Source of the DNA: Halobacillus sp. A5
GTDB taxonomy: Bacteria > Bacillota > Bacilli > Bacillales > Halobacillaceae
DNA: 64,000 bases
Reading direction: 5' to 3'
Assembly: GCF_024189315.1 (NCBI RefSeq)
Contig: NZ_JAIZEO010000004.1
Coordinates: 248,001-312,000 of the forward strand
Shown: in pieces, positions 35,260 through 44,664 of the stretch
Position numbering within the stretch: the stretch's first letter is position 1
Layout of the letters: each line of letters begins with the position of its first letter
Made by a program: the position numbers and the translations under genes
Notes under the pieces: model-generated
Database searches by the model: none
Seen by the model: the letters and a program-made list of their open reading frames with translations, nothing else
What the model was told of the DNA's origin: nothing

Positions 35260-36522
35260 TTACGCTCCAGATTTGGTATTAGAGGTTGTAAGGTTCTCTG
35301 GGTAACCATACCCGCCATGCTCACTAATATCAAGCCCCATAATTTCCTCTTCTTCCGTTACACGTATACTGCCCTTCACTTTATCCATAACCTTCAAAAT
35401 GATAAAAGAAACGAGGAAGGCATAAAGACCACAAGCAACAACTCCCATAAGCTGAACACCAAGCTGCTCAAAGCCGCCGCCGTAGAACAATCCCGGACGG
35501 CCGACAGAAGCTAGTTCCGGTGTAGCAAATAGTCCGTTAGACAGCGTTCCCCAAATACCAACTGTACCGTGCACAGAAAGCGCGAAGATTGGATCGTCAA
35601 TTTTTTTCTTATCAAAAAACCTCATACTGAAGAATACAAACGCTCCACCGACTAAACCGATCAAAACAGCTGCCCAGGGCTCAACAAACGCACAAGATGC
35701 AGTAATCGCAACCAGACCCGCAAGTGCACCATTTAACGTCGTCGGCACATCCGCTTTACCAGTTACAGCCCATACCATCAGCATTGCACCAATTGCACCA
35801 GCACCTGCTGCAAGCTGCGTGTTCAAAGCAACGTATCCAAAGAATGCATCCTCTACCCCAAACGTACTTCCTGCATTAAAACCGAACCAGCCGACCCATA
35901 GAAGCAGAACCCCTAAAGCTGTGAATACCTGGTTGTGACCCGCAATTTCATTCGAGGATCCATCTTTATTGTACTTTCCGAAACGCGGTTTAAGTATAAT
36001 CGTTGCCGCAAGAGCAGCTGCTGCACCTGTTAAGTGAACAACGGTTGAACCGGCAAAGTCCTGTTTACCGTGATCAGCTAACCAGCCGCCGCCCCAGATC
36101 CAGTGAGCAATTACAGGGTAAATCACGATTGAAAACAGAACTGCAAAGATAACATAAGCAATCAACTTCGCACGTTCAGCAAATCCGCCAAACGCAATCG
36201 TCATTGCAATGGCTGCAAATACAAGCTGGAACATGAAATCAACAGAGCCAGCCAGCCCTTCTCCCATTGTCGATGCATCACCATAGAAGAAATCAGAAAA
36301 ACCTATAAGAGCATTACCTTCACCATAAATCAGACCATAACCTACTGCCCAGAACACCAGCGACACAATCCCAACTGTAAACACTGTCTTCCCTGCAATG
36401 TGACCCGCGTTCTTCATTCTCGTCGAACCTGCTTCAAGAAGAATAAATCCACCCTGCATAAGAAAAACCAGTACCGTACACACGATAATCCATAAGTTAT
36501 TCATCAAAAAAGTAGCATCCAT
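35260..36522 (-). CDS. amtB: Ammonium transporter AmtB/NrgA
   Basis: A 420-residue Amt-family channel with 11 membrane helices. The twin pore histidines are in VVHLTGAAAAL and LSVHGTVGIWG. FILLEAGSTRMKNAGHI and GWFGFNAGS are family hallmarks. It starts at ATG 36522 with GAAGGAGAAGG upstream. The first gene of an operon with DUF294 and exonuclease genes; unlike most amtB loci there is no glnK/glnB neighbour. A GlnR/TnrA box overlaps its predicted start point. Confidence 0.96.
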   Translation of the reverse strand: MDATFLMNNLWIIVCTVLVFLMQGGFILLEAGSTRMKNAGHIAGKTVFTVGIVSLVFWAVGYGLIYGEGNALIGFSDFFYGDASTMGEGLAGSVDFMFQLVFAAIAMTIAFGGFAERAKLIAYVIFAVLFSIVIYPVIAHWIWGGGWLADHGKQDFAGSTVVHLTGAAAALAATIILKPRFGKYNKDGSSNEIAGHNQVFTALGVLLLWVGWFGFNAGSTFGVEDAFFGYVALNTQLAAGAGAIGAMLMVWAVTGKADVPTTLNGALAGLVAITASCAFVEPWAAVLIGLVGGAFVFFSMRFFDKKKIDDPIFALSVHGTVGIWGTLSNGLFATPELASVGRPGLFYGGGFEQLGVQLMGVVACGLYAFLVSFIILKVMDKVKGSIRVTEEEEIMGLDISEHGGYGYPENLTTSNTKSGA

Positions 36523-36541
36523 TTTGTGTCCTTCTCCTTCA

Positions 36542-36558
36542 TGTCATATTTTCTAACA
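36542..36558. promoter_or_regulatory. GlnR/TnrA box at the amtB promoter
   Basis: TGTCATATTTTCTAACA fits TGTNANATTTTNTNACA at every fixed position. On the minus strand a -10 TACAAT (36563-36558) with a TTGTTA-like -35 about 15-17 bp upstream puts the start point inside the box. That position suits repression under nitrogen excess more than activation. Confidence 0.75.
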
Positions 36559-36660
36559 TTGTATGTTAATTAATATACTAACAAAGCCTAAAGCTGAACA
36601 CAATAATTTTTTGAAAATTTATAAAATGAATGCGTTTTTATAATTATCCACACTACGTAA

Positions 36661-36699
36661 AAAGCCTCCCAACCGTTATTAGAACGAATGAGAGGCTTT
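36661..36699. terminator. Terminator between amtB promoter region and the oxidoreductase gene
   Basis: Stem AAAGCCTC/GAGGCTTT with a 23-nt loop; on the minus strand it follows the stop of the oxidoreductase gene at 36711. A T-run follows on the minus side. Confidence 0.65.
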
Positions 36700-36710
36700 G
36701 CTGCCCTGTA

Positions 36711-37727
36711 TTAAAATGTGATTTTCTTTCCAGACCTTGCACTTTCCATTGCCTTAAACACCATTTCCATACTTTTAAAGTTATCCCGGCAATCCGTTTC
36801 TGCGGGTCTCGCTTCCTCCAGAGCAGCAAACATCTCATCCAGACAGCCGAAATGCCCTTCCCGTCCAGACCATGCATTCTCCTCTTCAACAACTTTCACG
36901 CTATCCATGAAACCTTGAGGACGAGATTCGTCGATGATTTCACAAGCCGGATCGTCGCTGCCATTCCAACGAACCGATCCTTTACTTCCCATCACCCGCC
37001 AGTCTGCTTCCCACGACGTTGAATGACCAACTGCCGACCACGAGCCGCGGTACGTAAATATGGAGCCGTCACTCATTTCAAAAATACAAACAGCCGAGGA
37101 ATCGCCTTCATACCAGGATCCGGGTGGATTGTATTCGTGACAATACACAGAAACCGCATCCGCTCCCGTTATAAAACGAGCCTGATCGAATGTATGTATG
37201 GCCATATCCATAATAAGCGGGCTTTTCATTGCTTCCCGGAATCCTCCAAAATGAGGTCCCAGGAAAAAATCAGCATGGATCGATCCAATCCGGCCGATCA
37301 CCCGGCTGTCTAAAAGGTATTTAAACGCCCGTATTTCTTTTTGGTACCTGCGGTTTTGCATTACAAAATAGTTCTTTCCCGTTTTCTGGGCTGTTTTTAC
37401 TACTTCACTTGCGTCTTTTAAAGTTTCAGCTATTGGTTTCTCTCCAAATACATGACAGCCACCTTTAAGTGCTGTCGTCACAACCTGTTTGTGAGCAGCC
37501 GGTACAGTGACATCAAATACAAGCGAGGCATCCGTCTGCTCGAGTGCGTCGGCGAGATTTGTAAAGACAGGAACCTGCAGGCTGTGACTCTCAGCTAATT
37601 CTTTTGCTGCTGCTGCATTTACGTCAACGACCCCGGCCACCTCTGCGTTATTACGCTGAGAAGCATAGTCTAACCAGGTATGAGCCATCGTTCCGCATCC
37701 TGCCACAATGATTTTATGAATTTTCAT
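36711..37727 (-). CDS. Gfo/Idh/MocA family oxidoreductase (sugar dehydrogenase-like)
   Basis: A 338-residue NAD(P)-dependent dehydrogenase. The Rossmann motif is IIVAGCGTMAHTWL at the N-terminus, and GEKPIAETL (residues about 95-103) holds the conserved Glu-Lys-Pro. The C-terminal half is the substrate barrel (MDMAIHTFDQARF with the conserved H/D). AAAGGAGG precedes the ATG. It follows the galactonate operon, separated by a terminator at 37795. It might oxidise galactose or a related sugar in that pathway; the family is too broad to say. Confidence 0.85.
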   Translation of the reverse strand: MKIHKIIVAGCGTMAHTWLDYASQRNNAEVAGVVDVNAAAAKELAESHSLQVPVFTNLADALEQTDASLVFDVTVPAAHKQVVTTALKGGCHVFGEKPIAETLKDASEVVKTAQKTGKNYFVMQNRRYQKEIRAFKYLLDSRVIGRIGSIHADFFLGPHFGGFREAMKSPLIMDMAIHTFDQARFITGADAVSVYCHEYNPPGSWYEGDSSAVCIFEMSDGSIFTYRGSWSAVGHSTSWEADWRVMGSKGSVRWNGSDDPACEIIDESRPQGFMDSVKVVEEENAWSGREGHFGCLDEMFAALEEARPAETDCRDNFKSMEMVFKAMESARSGKKITF

Positions 37728-37790
37728 AAACTGCCTCCTTTTTTATCAGCTTAGCATACTGCCGCGAGAAAACATCTTCCTTCTAAAGAG

Positions 37791-37815
37791 AAAAGGCCCT
37801 CTATATAAGAGGACC
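37791..37815 (-). terminator. Terminator after the GntP permease gene
   Basis: On the minus strand GGTCCTCT and AGAGGGCC pair around an ATATA-type loop, followed by TTTTCTCTTT. It separates gntP from the downstream oxidoreductase gene. Confidence 0.8.
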
Positions 37816-37831
37816 CATCATGCTTCCTTTT

Positions 37832-39193
37832 TTATGAAATAAAGAAGCTTATAACAAGAGTGACACTAAACCCGACCAGGGCGATAATCGTTTCCATTAC
37901 CGTCCATGACTTTAACGTGTCCTTCTCCGATAATCCAAAGAATCGGTTAACCATCCAGAACCCTGAATCATTCACGTGGGAAGCAATGGTCGCCCCGGAA
38001 GCGATCGTAATCACGAGCAGGGCCAGCATCGGGCCTTCTATACCGAGCGTATCGATAACAGGCGAGATCAGACTGGCGGCTGTTACCATCGCTACCGTAG
38101 CTGAACCTTGTGCAATACGTACTGCTGATGCAACAATGAAAGCAAATACAATGATCGGCATGTTGAGATTACTCATCGTATCAGCTAGTACATCTCCGAT
38201 TCCGGCTTCAACCAGCACCGTTCCGAATACACCGCCGGCTCCGGTAATCAAAATAATAACACCGGCAGGCTCCAGGGATTTCGTTGCAATTTCCTGAATT
38301 TCTTCCTTAGAGTATCCACGGCGTGTACCTAATAAATAGAAAGTGACCAGTGCTGTAATAGTCAATGCTACACCTGGATCACCAATGAAAGTCAAGACAG
38401 ATACCCATGTACTTTCCTCCGGAAGTAAAAGAGAGCCGAACGTATTCAGCAGGATTAAAAACAACGGCAGCAAAATCAGGCCAGCAATCATTCGGAAGCT
38501 TGGCAGGTCTTTATCATATTGCTTGCCTTTCGCTTCCTCCGCCATATTTCTCATCATCTCTTTTGGCACAGTCGCATGAATTTTCTTAGCGATGTACGTA
38601 CCAAAGACCGGCCCCGCAAGAATCGCTGCGGGTATTCCAGCCAGGAAACCAAATAGGATTACCCAGCCAATGTTAGCCCCAAGCAGAGAAGCCACTGAAA
38701 TGGGTCCCGGTGTAGGTGGAACGAAGCTGTGGGTAACGGCTAACCCGGCCAACAGCGGAATTCCATAGTACAAGAGTGATTTACCTGTTTTCTGAGCCAG
38801 GCTGTACAGGATCGGTACTAAAATTACAAAAGCGACATCAAGGAATACAGGAATAGAAATGATAAAACCTGTCAGCACCATCGCCCAGTTCACACGTTTT
38901 TCTCCAAATTTATTCATAAGCGTCAAAGCTAAACGTTCTGCTCCGCCGGAAGCTTTCAGGATTTCACCGAACATGGCACCAATCCCGATGATGATGGCGA
39001 CTTCAGCCACTGTTCCTCCCATACCTTCCGACACGGCATCCAATACTTCTCCAGAACTCATCCCAGAGAGAAGACCTACAATATAACTGACGAGAATCAA
39101 GGCTATAAACGCCTGTAACTTTGTTCTGATCACAAGGAAAAGTAATAACGCGACACCGAAAGCGGCAAGCAATATTAATCCTGCTGCAGACAT
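37832..39193 (-). CDS. GntP family sugar-acid permease
   Basis: A 453-residue membrane protein with about 12 helices of the gluconate:H+ symporter family. Typical segments are AIIIGIGAMFGEILKASGGA, SIPVFLDVAFVILVPI, HSFVPPTPGPISVA and ASHVNDSGFWMV. From context it should import D-galactonate (or gluconate) for the adjacent dehydratase. AAAGGAGC precedes the ATG. It is 60 bp downstream of dgoD. Confidence 0.9.
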   Translation of the reverse strand: MSAAGLILLAAFGVALLLFLVIRTKLQAFIALILVSYIVGLLSGMSSGEVLDAVSEGMGGTVAEVAIIIGIGAMFGEILKASGGAERLALTLMNKFGEKRVNWAMVLTGFIISIPVFLDVAFVILVPILYSLAQKTGKSLLYYGIPLLAGLAVTHSFVPPTPGPISVASLLGANIGWVILFGFLAGIPAAILAGPVFGTYIAKKIHATVPKEMMRNMAEEAKGKQYDKDLPSFRMIAGLILLPLFLILLNTFGSLLLPEESTWVSVLTFIGDPGVALTITALVTFYLLGTRRGYSKEEIQEIATKSLEPAGVIILITGAGGVFGTVLVEAGIGDVLADTMSNLNMPIIVFAFIVASAVRIAQGSATVAMVTAASLISPVIDTLGIEGPMLALLVITIASGATIASHVNDSGFWMVNRFFGLSEKDTLKSWTVMETIIALVGFSVTLVISFFIS

Positions 39194-39253
39194 TTTAATC
39201 CGCTCCTTTCAATAGTAATGTAATTAGTTTCATAATCTGGCAGTTTATAATCT

Positions 39254-40402
39254 CTACCATTCGGCGACTGTGCCATCGGCATTACGCCAGATTGGATTCT
39301 TCCATTGATGTGCTTCTTTGGAAGCTTCTTTCACGCGTTCTTCATTAATTTCAATTCCGAGACCGGACCCGACAGGCATAGTGACAGCTCCAGATTGATA
39401 GCGGAACACTTCCGGATCCACAAGGTAATCCAAAAGATCACTGCCTTTATTGTAATGGATGCCCAGGCTTTGTTCCTGAATGATGCAGTTCGGTGTACAT
39501 GCATCGACCTGCAGGGAAGCGGCCAGGTTGATCGGGCCCAGCGGGGCATGAGGGGCCACCGCTACATCAAACGCCTCGGCCATCGAAGCAATTTTCTTAG
39601 TCTCTAAGATACCGCCGGCGTGTGATAGATCCGGCTGGACAATATCCACTACTCCATCCATCAGCATCTGTTTAAATCCCCAGCGCGTATAATTTCGTTC
39701 TCCTGTCGCAATAGGCGTCGTCGTATGTTTGGCGATTTCCTTAAAAGCTTCAAGGTTCTCTACGAGGACGGGCTCTTCGATAAACATTGGACGATAAGGC
39801 TCCAATTCCTTTACAAGAATTTTTGCCATTCCTTTGTGAACGCGTCCGTGAAAATCAATCCCAATTCCAAAATCATTCCCTGCCGCCTCGCGGATCGCCG
39901 CCACCCGCTCGACCGCCGCGTCTACTTTTGTATAGCTGTCAATGTAATTCATCTCTTCGGTTCCGTTCATTTTGATCGCTGTAAAGCCGGCATCTGCTTT
40001 TTCTTTAGCAGCGGTGCCGACATCACCCGGCCGGTCCCCTCCAATCCAGGAATACACCTGGATATTATCACGTACAGCACCTCCCAGCATTTCATAAACA
40101 GGCATATCGTGATACTTGCCTTTTATATCCCAAAGGGCTTGCTCAATCCCGGAAATAGCACTCATCAGAATGGGGCCGCCGCGATAGAACCCGCCCCGGT
40201 ACAGAACTTGAAAGTGATCTTCAATTTGGCGGGGATCCCTGCCTATCAAATAATCCATCAGTTCCGTAACACAGGCCTCCACGGTATGAGAACGCCCTTC
40301 AACCACAGGCTCTCCCCAGCCGCTGATTCCTTCATCTGTTTCAATTTTTAAGAACAGCCAGCGCGGCGGCACTTGATAGAGTTTAAAATCAGTAATTTTC
40401 AT
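39254..40402 (-). CDS. dgoD: D-galactonate dehydratase
   Basis: A 382-residue enolase-superfamily enzyme that converts D-galactonate to 2-keto-3-deoxygalactonate. With the start at 40402, metal ligands D183, E209 and E235 and catalytic H185 and H285 fall at exactly the E. coli DgoD numbers, and the length is the same. An upstream in-frame ATG at 40414 has AAAGG directly against it and is less likely. It overlaps the end of the aldolase gene by 14 bp. Confidence 0.96.
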   Translation of the reverse strand: MKITDFKLYQVPPRWLFLKIETDEGISGWGEPVVEGRSHTVEACVTELMDYLIGRDPRQIEDHFQVLYRGGFYRGGPILMSAISGIEQALWDIKGKYHDMPVYEMLGGAVRDNIQVYSWIGGDRPGDVGTAAKEKADAGFTAIKMNGTEEMNYIDSYTKVDAAVERVAAIREAAGNDFGIGIDFHGRVHKGMAKILVKELEPYRPMFIEEPVLVENLEAFKEIAKHTTTPIATGERNYTRWGFKQMLMDGVVDIVQPDLSHAGGILETKKIASMAEAFDVAVAPHAPLGPINLAASLQVDACTPNCIIQEQSLGIHYNKGSDLLDYLVDPEVFRYQSGAVTMPVGSGLGIEINEERVKEASKEAHQWKNPIWRNADGTVAEW

Positions 40403-41042
40403 AGGTTTCCACATCCTTTATCGCTGCTGCGAATTGTTGAGCGCTCTTTGTTATATTCTTCAGTGCCTCGTCATCTATCTTTTGGTTCGTATTCACAAGG
40501 GCGCTCCCTAGACCGGCGGCAACCGCGCCTTTTTCAAAATACTCCCTGACGTTCGACAAATTGACACCGCCGGTCGGCATTAACGGGATATGGGGAAGCG
40601 GTCCGTGGATATCCTTCATATAGCCCGGTCCCATAACCCCCGCCGGAAAGACTTTAATCAAGTCGGCTCCATGTTCATAAGCGGTTAGAATTTCTGTCGG
40701 AGTCATTGCACCCGGAATACTGACTACCCCATACCGCTTCGTAATTCGGATGGTTTCTCTATCGACGGTTGGGGAAAAAATAAAGTCGGCTCCAGCCGAA
40801 ATTGCTGCTTTCGCCGTTTCCGGGTCGAGCACCGTCCCCGCACCAACCACCATTTCCTCACCGAATTCCCCGCTCACCCGCCTAATTAAATCATTGCATT
40901 CCGGAGTATCCGCAGTAATTTCCATAATGTGAACCCCGCCTTCATGCAGTGCCCGGGCGATCGTCACAACATCTTCGCCTGCCGCCCCACGAACGACGGC
41001 AACCAGTTTATGATTCATCATTTTCTGAAAAGTGTTTTCCAT
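40389..41042 (-). CDS. KDPG/KDPGal aldolase
   Basis: A 217-residue class I aldolase of the Eda/DgoA family that cleaves 2-keto-3-deoxy-6-phospho-sugar acids to pyruvate and glyceraldehyde 3-phosphate. Schiff-base Lys130 in LIKVFPA, Glu41 in IMEIT, and VVGAGTVL are visible. AGGAGGGAG precedes the ATG. Between the kinase and dgoD it most likely acts on the galactonate-derived compound; the sequence alone does not separate KDPG from KDPGal. Confidence 0.93.
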   Translation of the reverse strand: MENTFQKMMNHKLVAVVRGAAGEDVVTIARALHEGGVHIMEITADTPECNDLIRRVSGEFGEEMVVGAGTVLDPETAKAAISAGADFIFSPTVDRETIRITKRYGVVSIPGAMTPTEILTAYEHGADLIKVFPAGVMGPGYMKDIHGPLPHIPLMPTGGVNLSNVREYFEKGAVAAGLGSALVNTNQKIDDEALKNITKSAQQFAAAIKDVETYENY

Positions 41043-41054
41043 ACAAGCTCCCTC

Positions 41055-42008
41055 CTATCGGTCTACATCTTCTTTACTGACCTGGTTTTGAAAGTCAGTA
41101 AGCCTCTTCTTGTCCGGCAGCCCTTCAACATCGCCATCAACCATCGTCACCATTGCCCCAACAGCGTTCCCGCGTCTGGCGGCTTCCTTTAGTTCTAATC
41201 CATCAAGCAGACCCGAGATACAGCCGGCAGCGAATCCATCCCCGGCTCCGACAGGATCTACCACTTGGTTCACAGGAAATCCTTCGACGTAACCTGAAGT
41301 CTGCTCAGAGTATACATAAGCCCCCTTTTTCCCAAGCTTCATCACAACAGCAGCGGCTCCATTTCCAACAAATTGCCGGGCTAATTCCTCATGGCTTGAA
41401 CGGCCAAATAGGAATTCAGCCTCATCGATTCCCGGCAGCACAATGTCTGCGAGACCAGAGAGCTTAAGCAATACTTCGCGCGCCTGCTCTTCTGTCCATA
41501 ATTTACGGCGCAGATTCGGATCAAAAATCACCGGCACTCCATTTAGTTTCGCGCAATCCACCGCTTTTAAAACGGTTTCATAACAGCTGTCACTAAGTGC
41601 CGGGGTAATGCCCGTGACATGTAAATAATTCGCCCCGGCAATGTATTCCTCATCTATGTCTTCAGGCCTCATACGGCTCGCAGCCGAATGCCGCCGGTAG
41701 TATTTCACTCTGATTTCATCAGGTGACAGTCTTTCTTTAAAAAAAATCCCCGTGTCAGCTTCATCGTCTAAGGTAACCCGGCTGACATCCACTCCTTCGC
41801 CACGTATAAAGGCAAGTACCTTTTCTCCAAATTCATCATCTCCCAGCCGGCTGACCCAGCCTGACTTATGGCCAAGCCTTGATAAAGCAATCGCGACATT
41901 TGACTCGGCTCCGGCAATTTTCGTAGAAAAATCACCCGTGTAGCGCATAAGCCCTGATGATTTTGAGGTGAACAAGACCATCGTCTCCCCTAGTGTGATT
42001 ACATCCAC
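41055..42008 (-). CDS. 2-keto-3-deoxy-gluconate/galactonate kinase (PfkB family)
   Basis: A 317-residue ribokinase-family enzyme. N-terminal GETMVLFTSKSSG and AGAESNVAIALSRLG bind the sugar acid; YYRRHSAASRM is typical of KDG kinases; the C-terminal DPVGAGDGFAAG holds the catalytic Asp. It starts with GTG at 42008, AAGGAAGGG upstream. It phosphorylates the DgoD product before the aldolase. E. coli uses an unrelated DgoK for this step, so a PfkB-type kinase here is the Gram-positive variant (inference). Confidence 0.9.
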   Translation of the reverse strand: MDVITLGETMVLFTSKSSGLMRYTGDFSTKIAGAESNVAIALSRLGHKSGWVSRLGDDEFGEKVLAFIRGEGVDVSRVTLDDEADTGIFFKERLSPDEIRVKYYRRHSAASRMRPEDIDEEYIAGANYLHVTGITPALSDSCYETVLKAVDCAKLNGVPVIFDPNLRRKLWTEEQAREVLLKLSGLADIVLPGIDEAEFLFGRSSHEELARQFVGNGAAAVVMKLGKKGAYVYSEQTSGYVEGFPVNQVVDPVGAGDGFAAGCISGLLDGLELKEAARRGNAVGAMVTMVDGDVEGLPDKKRLTDFQNQVSKEDVDR

Positions 42009-42022
42009 ATTACCCTTCCTTT

Positions 42023-42766
42023 CTAGTATCCATTACGTTGTGAAATGACCTTCGCTGTGTGCTGCAGTTCTTCTGCTATGAACGGATGCCTCGGAGATAC
42101 CCTGCTCTTCGGACCGGCCACACTCACTGCCGCAATCATTTCACCGGCTGCATTGTAGATCGGAGCAGCCAGGCAGAATAAGCCGTTTTCATTCTCTTCA
42201 TCATCAATCGCATATCCCTGTGCTCGAAATTGTGGAAACTGAGCCTTTAACACCTCAGGATCTGTAATCGTATTATTCGTGATCGCTTCCATATCAATAG
42301 ATGACAGTATATTATCACTTACAGCCTCCGGCAAAAATGCAAGAAATGCCTTGCCAAGGCCTGTACAATACAGCGGCTTTCTCATTCCAATTTGAGCACT
42401 CGTCCGCACTGATCGGTAGTTATCTACTTTGGCCACGTATACGAGTTCCTTCTCCATCAATACAGCCATAAAGATGGTTTCTTCCACCTTTTCCATTAAC
42501 TCCCGAAGTAAGGGCTGAGCCTCTGTATTGACATCGAGCGTCTCTAAGGCCCTCGTGCCGATTTGAATTAACTTCGGTCCGAGCTTGTACTGCTTTCGTT
42601 CCGTCACCGTTAACACCTGTCTGCTATGCATCGTCTGTATTAAATGAAACGTACTGCTCTGCGGCAGTGAAAGCTTAGCAGCTATTTCCTTCAAAGGGAG
42701 GCCGCCCGGGTAATCCTTTAATAAATTCATAATATCTATCACACGGCCAGCTGATTTAACCGACAT
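42023..42766 (-). CDS. IclR family regulator of the galactonate operon
   Basis: A 247-residue regulator with a winged helix at residues 5-70 (RVIDIMNLLKDYPGGLPLKE, SLPQSSTFHLIQTM) and an IclR effector domain (YKLGPKLIQIGTRAL, CTGLGKAFLAF, GLFCLAAPIYNAAG). AAGGAGGGG precedes the ATG. It is the first gene of the operon with kinase, aldolase, dehydratase and permease. Similar to KdgR-type repressors that sense 2-keto-3-deoxy sugar acids. An inverted repeat just upstream may be its operator. Confidence 0.92.
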   Translation of the reverse strand: MSVKSAGRVIDIMNLLKDYPGGLPLKEIAAKLSLPQSSTFHLIQTMHSRQVLTVTERKQYKLGPKLIQIGTRALETLDVNTEAQPLLRELMEKVEETIFMAVLMEKELVYVAKVDNYRSVRTSAQIGMRKPLYCTGLGKAFLAFLPEAVSDNILSSIDMEAITNNTITDPEVLKAQFPQFRAQGYAIDDEENENGLFCLAAPIYNAAGEMIAAVSVAGPKSRVSPRHPFIAEELQHTAKVISQRNGY

Positions 42767-42782
42767 CCCGCACCCCTCCTTA

Positions 42783-42817
42783 ATTCACATATGTAAATAT
42801 AATTCTTATATATGAAT
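42783..42817. promoter_or_regulatory. Imperfect inverted repeat, candidate IclR operator
   Basis: ATTCACATATGTAA (42783-42796) and TTATATATGAAT (42806-42817) are imperfect inverted arms 9 bp apart, in the leader 17-51 bp upstream of the IclR start. The AT-rich composition makes chance matches possible. Confidence 0.35.
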
Positions 42818-42839
42818 AACTGCCCATAACACTATCATA

Positions 42840-42853
42840 ATAAAACGCTTTCA
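42840..42853. promoter_or_regulatory. Degenerate cre-like site upstream of the IclR operon
   Basis: On the minus strand TGAAAGCGTTTTAT keeps the TGAAAGCGTT core of a cre but fails at the last two consensus positions. It is 74 bp upstream of the IclR start and may bring the galactonate operon under CcpA. Confidence 0.35.
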
Positions 42854-42871
42854 TCAATAGAAAACAGCAAG

Positions 42872-42906
42872 AAAAAAAGCAATTCCTCATTAATTCCAGG
42901 AACTGC
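42872..42906 (-). terminator. Terminator after the GH35 beta-galactosidase gene
   Basis: On the minus strand GCAGTTCCT pairs with AGGAATTGC (one G-U), followed by seven T. It lies just past the stop at 42916 and separates the beta-galactosidase unit from the IclR operon. Confidence 0.85.
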
Positions 42907-42915
42907 CTTCTGCTG

Positions 42916-44664
42916 CTATATTATTGAAGCGTTATTTTCTTTATCGAGTTTATGGTGCTTAAGCAGCTGGACTTCATCAGTGCAGGTCTGCTCTAACTCC
43001 AGAATAACCAACTCATTATCCTTTTCTCTTAATAAAGGACCAGGAAGATAAAGCCTCTGCTGCGGACCGGCTGGATTCCAATACCTTCCTAAATTAAACC
43101 CATTAATAAATATATTTCCCTTCGTAAAGCCGGTACTATCAATAAATGTGTCGTGTAATCCGTCTGCGTCGAAGGTTCCTCTGAAAAACTTAGGATACCT
43201 TGAACCTCCTTCTCCACCATAGCTGTCGGGAAGGACATCTAATTCAACCGCAAACATTTCCCAATGAAAAAAGTACTGCTCTCCCAGCCATATGTTGCTC
43301 GTGATTCCTTTCCTGTCAGAGAGGTGCTCTCCATAATTCGCCCTCCCCATGTTTTCTACCAAAATTTCGAGCGTATTGCTTTCGTTTGGAAAAGTCAGTA
43401 CAACCTTCCGTTCTGAATCGTTTTTATAAATAGTAGTATCATATTTTCCATTAATATAAACGTAAGCACGGTCATGAACCTCATCGATTCCCATACTTAA
43501 ATCTCCCTGCCTGTTGACTGTCGTACGATAAAGCGTATAGCCATACGACTGATCGATCGCTTCCATGGAAAGGGGTGTAATATTTTCCACACGGCGGCTG
43601 ATTTGATGGATCGTATCAAACAAACTGATGGACTCCAGCATTGATATCGTGCCGTAGCTTTTTGCTGAAATCGTACTAACGTAATCATCAGGAACTTCTG
43701 CATAGTTGCCTAATATTCGTTTAACTGCACGGTATTTCTCGGTAATTTCTCCATTTTCCGTCAGTAAACTATCATAGTCATAGCTTGTAATCGTAGGGTA
43801 ATAGAGATCATAATGGTTCGCGCCATTCATGAAACCAAAATTAGTCCCCCCGTGGAACATATAGAAATTAACTGAGCTCTTCTTCTCCATCAGCTCTTTA
43901 AAAACTTCAGCTGCATCTTCTGCTTCTCTTGTATGGTGCTCCCCCGTCCAATAGTCAAACCAGCCGATCCAGAACTCAGCTGCCATCTTAGGCGAACCCG
44001 GTTTCATTTTCTCTAATTGGTCAAAAGCTGCCTCTACCTTAGAGCCGAAGTTTAACGTCGTAGTGACGTCAGGAAGAGAGCCTTGAGCTATGAATTCAGG
44101 ACCATCTGAAGTAAACAGAAACGTATCCATTCCATGTTTTTCATACTGATGTTTAAAAAACTCCAAGTAGCGTTGATCATCTCCATAAGCACCGTATTCA
44201 TTTTCTATCTGCATTGCTATTATGGGACCGCCATTTTGAAAGAGATAAGGGCGGAACTTAGGAAGCAGGACATTATAATATTCTTCCACGTGCGTTAAGA
44301 AACGAGAGTCACTGCTGCGCAGCACTACCGAATGTTCCTTCAGCAGCCAGGAGGGCAGACCGCCCATTTCCCACTCCGCACAAATATAAGGCGAAGGGCG
44401 GATGATGACATACAATCCCAGCTCTTGTGCAAGCTGAATGAACTGCTCGATATCGGCAAGACCAGAAAAATGAAAATTTCCCTTTTTCGGTTCATGTACA
44501 TTCCAGGCGATATACGTTTCTACTGTATTTAACCCTAACGCTTTGAGCTTCTGCAGTCGGTCTTCCCAGTGTTCAGGTACCGTGCGGAAGTAATGCATAG
44601 CGCCTGAGAGAATTTGAAATGGTTCCTGATCTAAATAAAATTGTCCGCTATTTGCCTGCAGCAT
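42916..44664 (-). CDS. GH35 beta-galactosidase
   Basis: A 582-residue cytoplasmic enzyme of canonical GH35 layout: LSGAMHYFRTVPEHW at the N-terminus, acid/base E156 in QIENEYGAYG, nucleophile E230 in AEFWIGWFDYW, and FMFHGGTNFGFMNGA-like signature (here YMFHGGTNFGF), then beta domains with GRYWNPAGPQQRLYLP. It removes terminal beta-galactose from oligosaccharides. Its ATG overlaps the GH42 stop in TAATG, so the two are coupled. Unlike the GH35-type protein at 14025 it has the full consensus of the family. Confidence 0.95.
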   Translation of the reverse strand: MLQANSGQFYLDQEPFQILSGAMHYFRTVPEHWEDRLQKLKALGLNTVETYIAWNVHEPKKGNFHFSGLADIEQFIQLAQELGLYVIIRPSPYICAEWEMGGLPSWLLKEHSVVLRSSDSRFLTHVEEYYNVLLPKFRPYLFQNGGPIIAMQIENEYGAYGDDQRYLEFFKHQYEKHGMDTFLFTSDGPEFIAQGSLPDVTTTLNFGSKVEAAFDQLEKMKPGSPKMAAEFWIGWFDYWTGEHHTREAEDAAEVFKELMEKKSSVNFYMFHGGTNFGFMNGANHYDLYYPTITSYDYDSLLTENGEITEKYRAVKRILGNYAEVPDDYVSTISAKSYGTISMLESISLFDTIHQISRRVENITPLSMEAIDQSYGYTLYRTTVNRQGDLSMGIDEVHDRAYVYINGKYDTTIYKNDSERKVVLTFPNESNTLEILVENMGRANYGEHLSDRKGITSNIWLGEQYFFHWEMFAVELDVLPDSYGGEGGSRYPKFFRGTFDADGLHDTFIDSTGFTKGNIFINGFNLGRYWNPAGPQQRLYLPGPLLREKDNELVILELEQTCTDEVQLLKHHKLDKENNASII

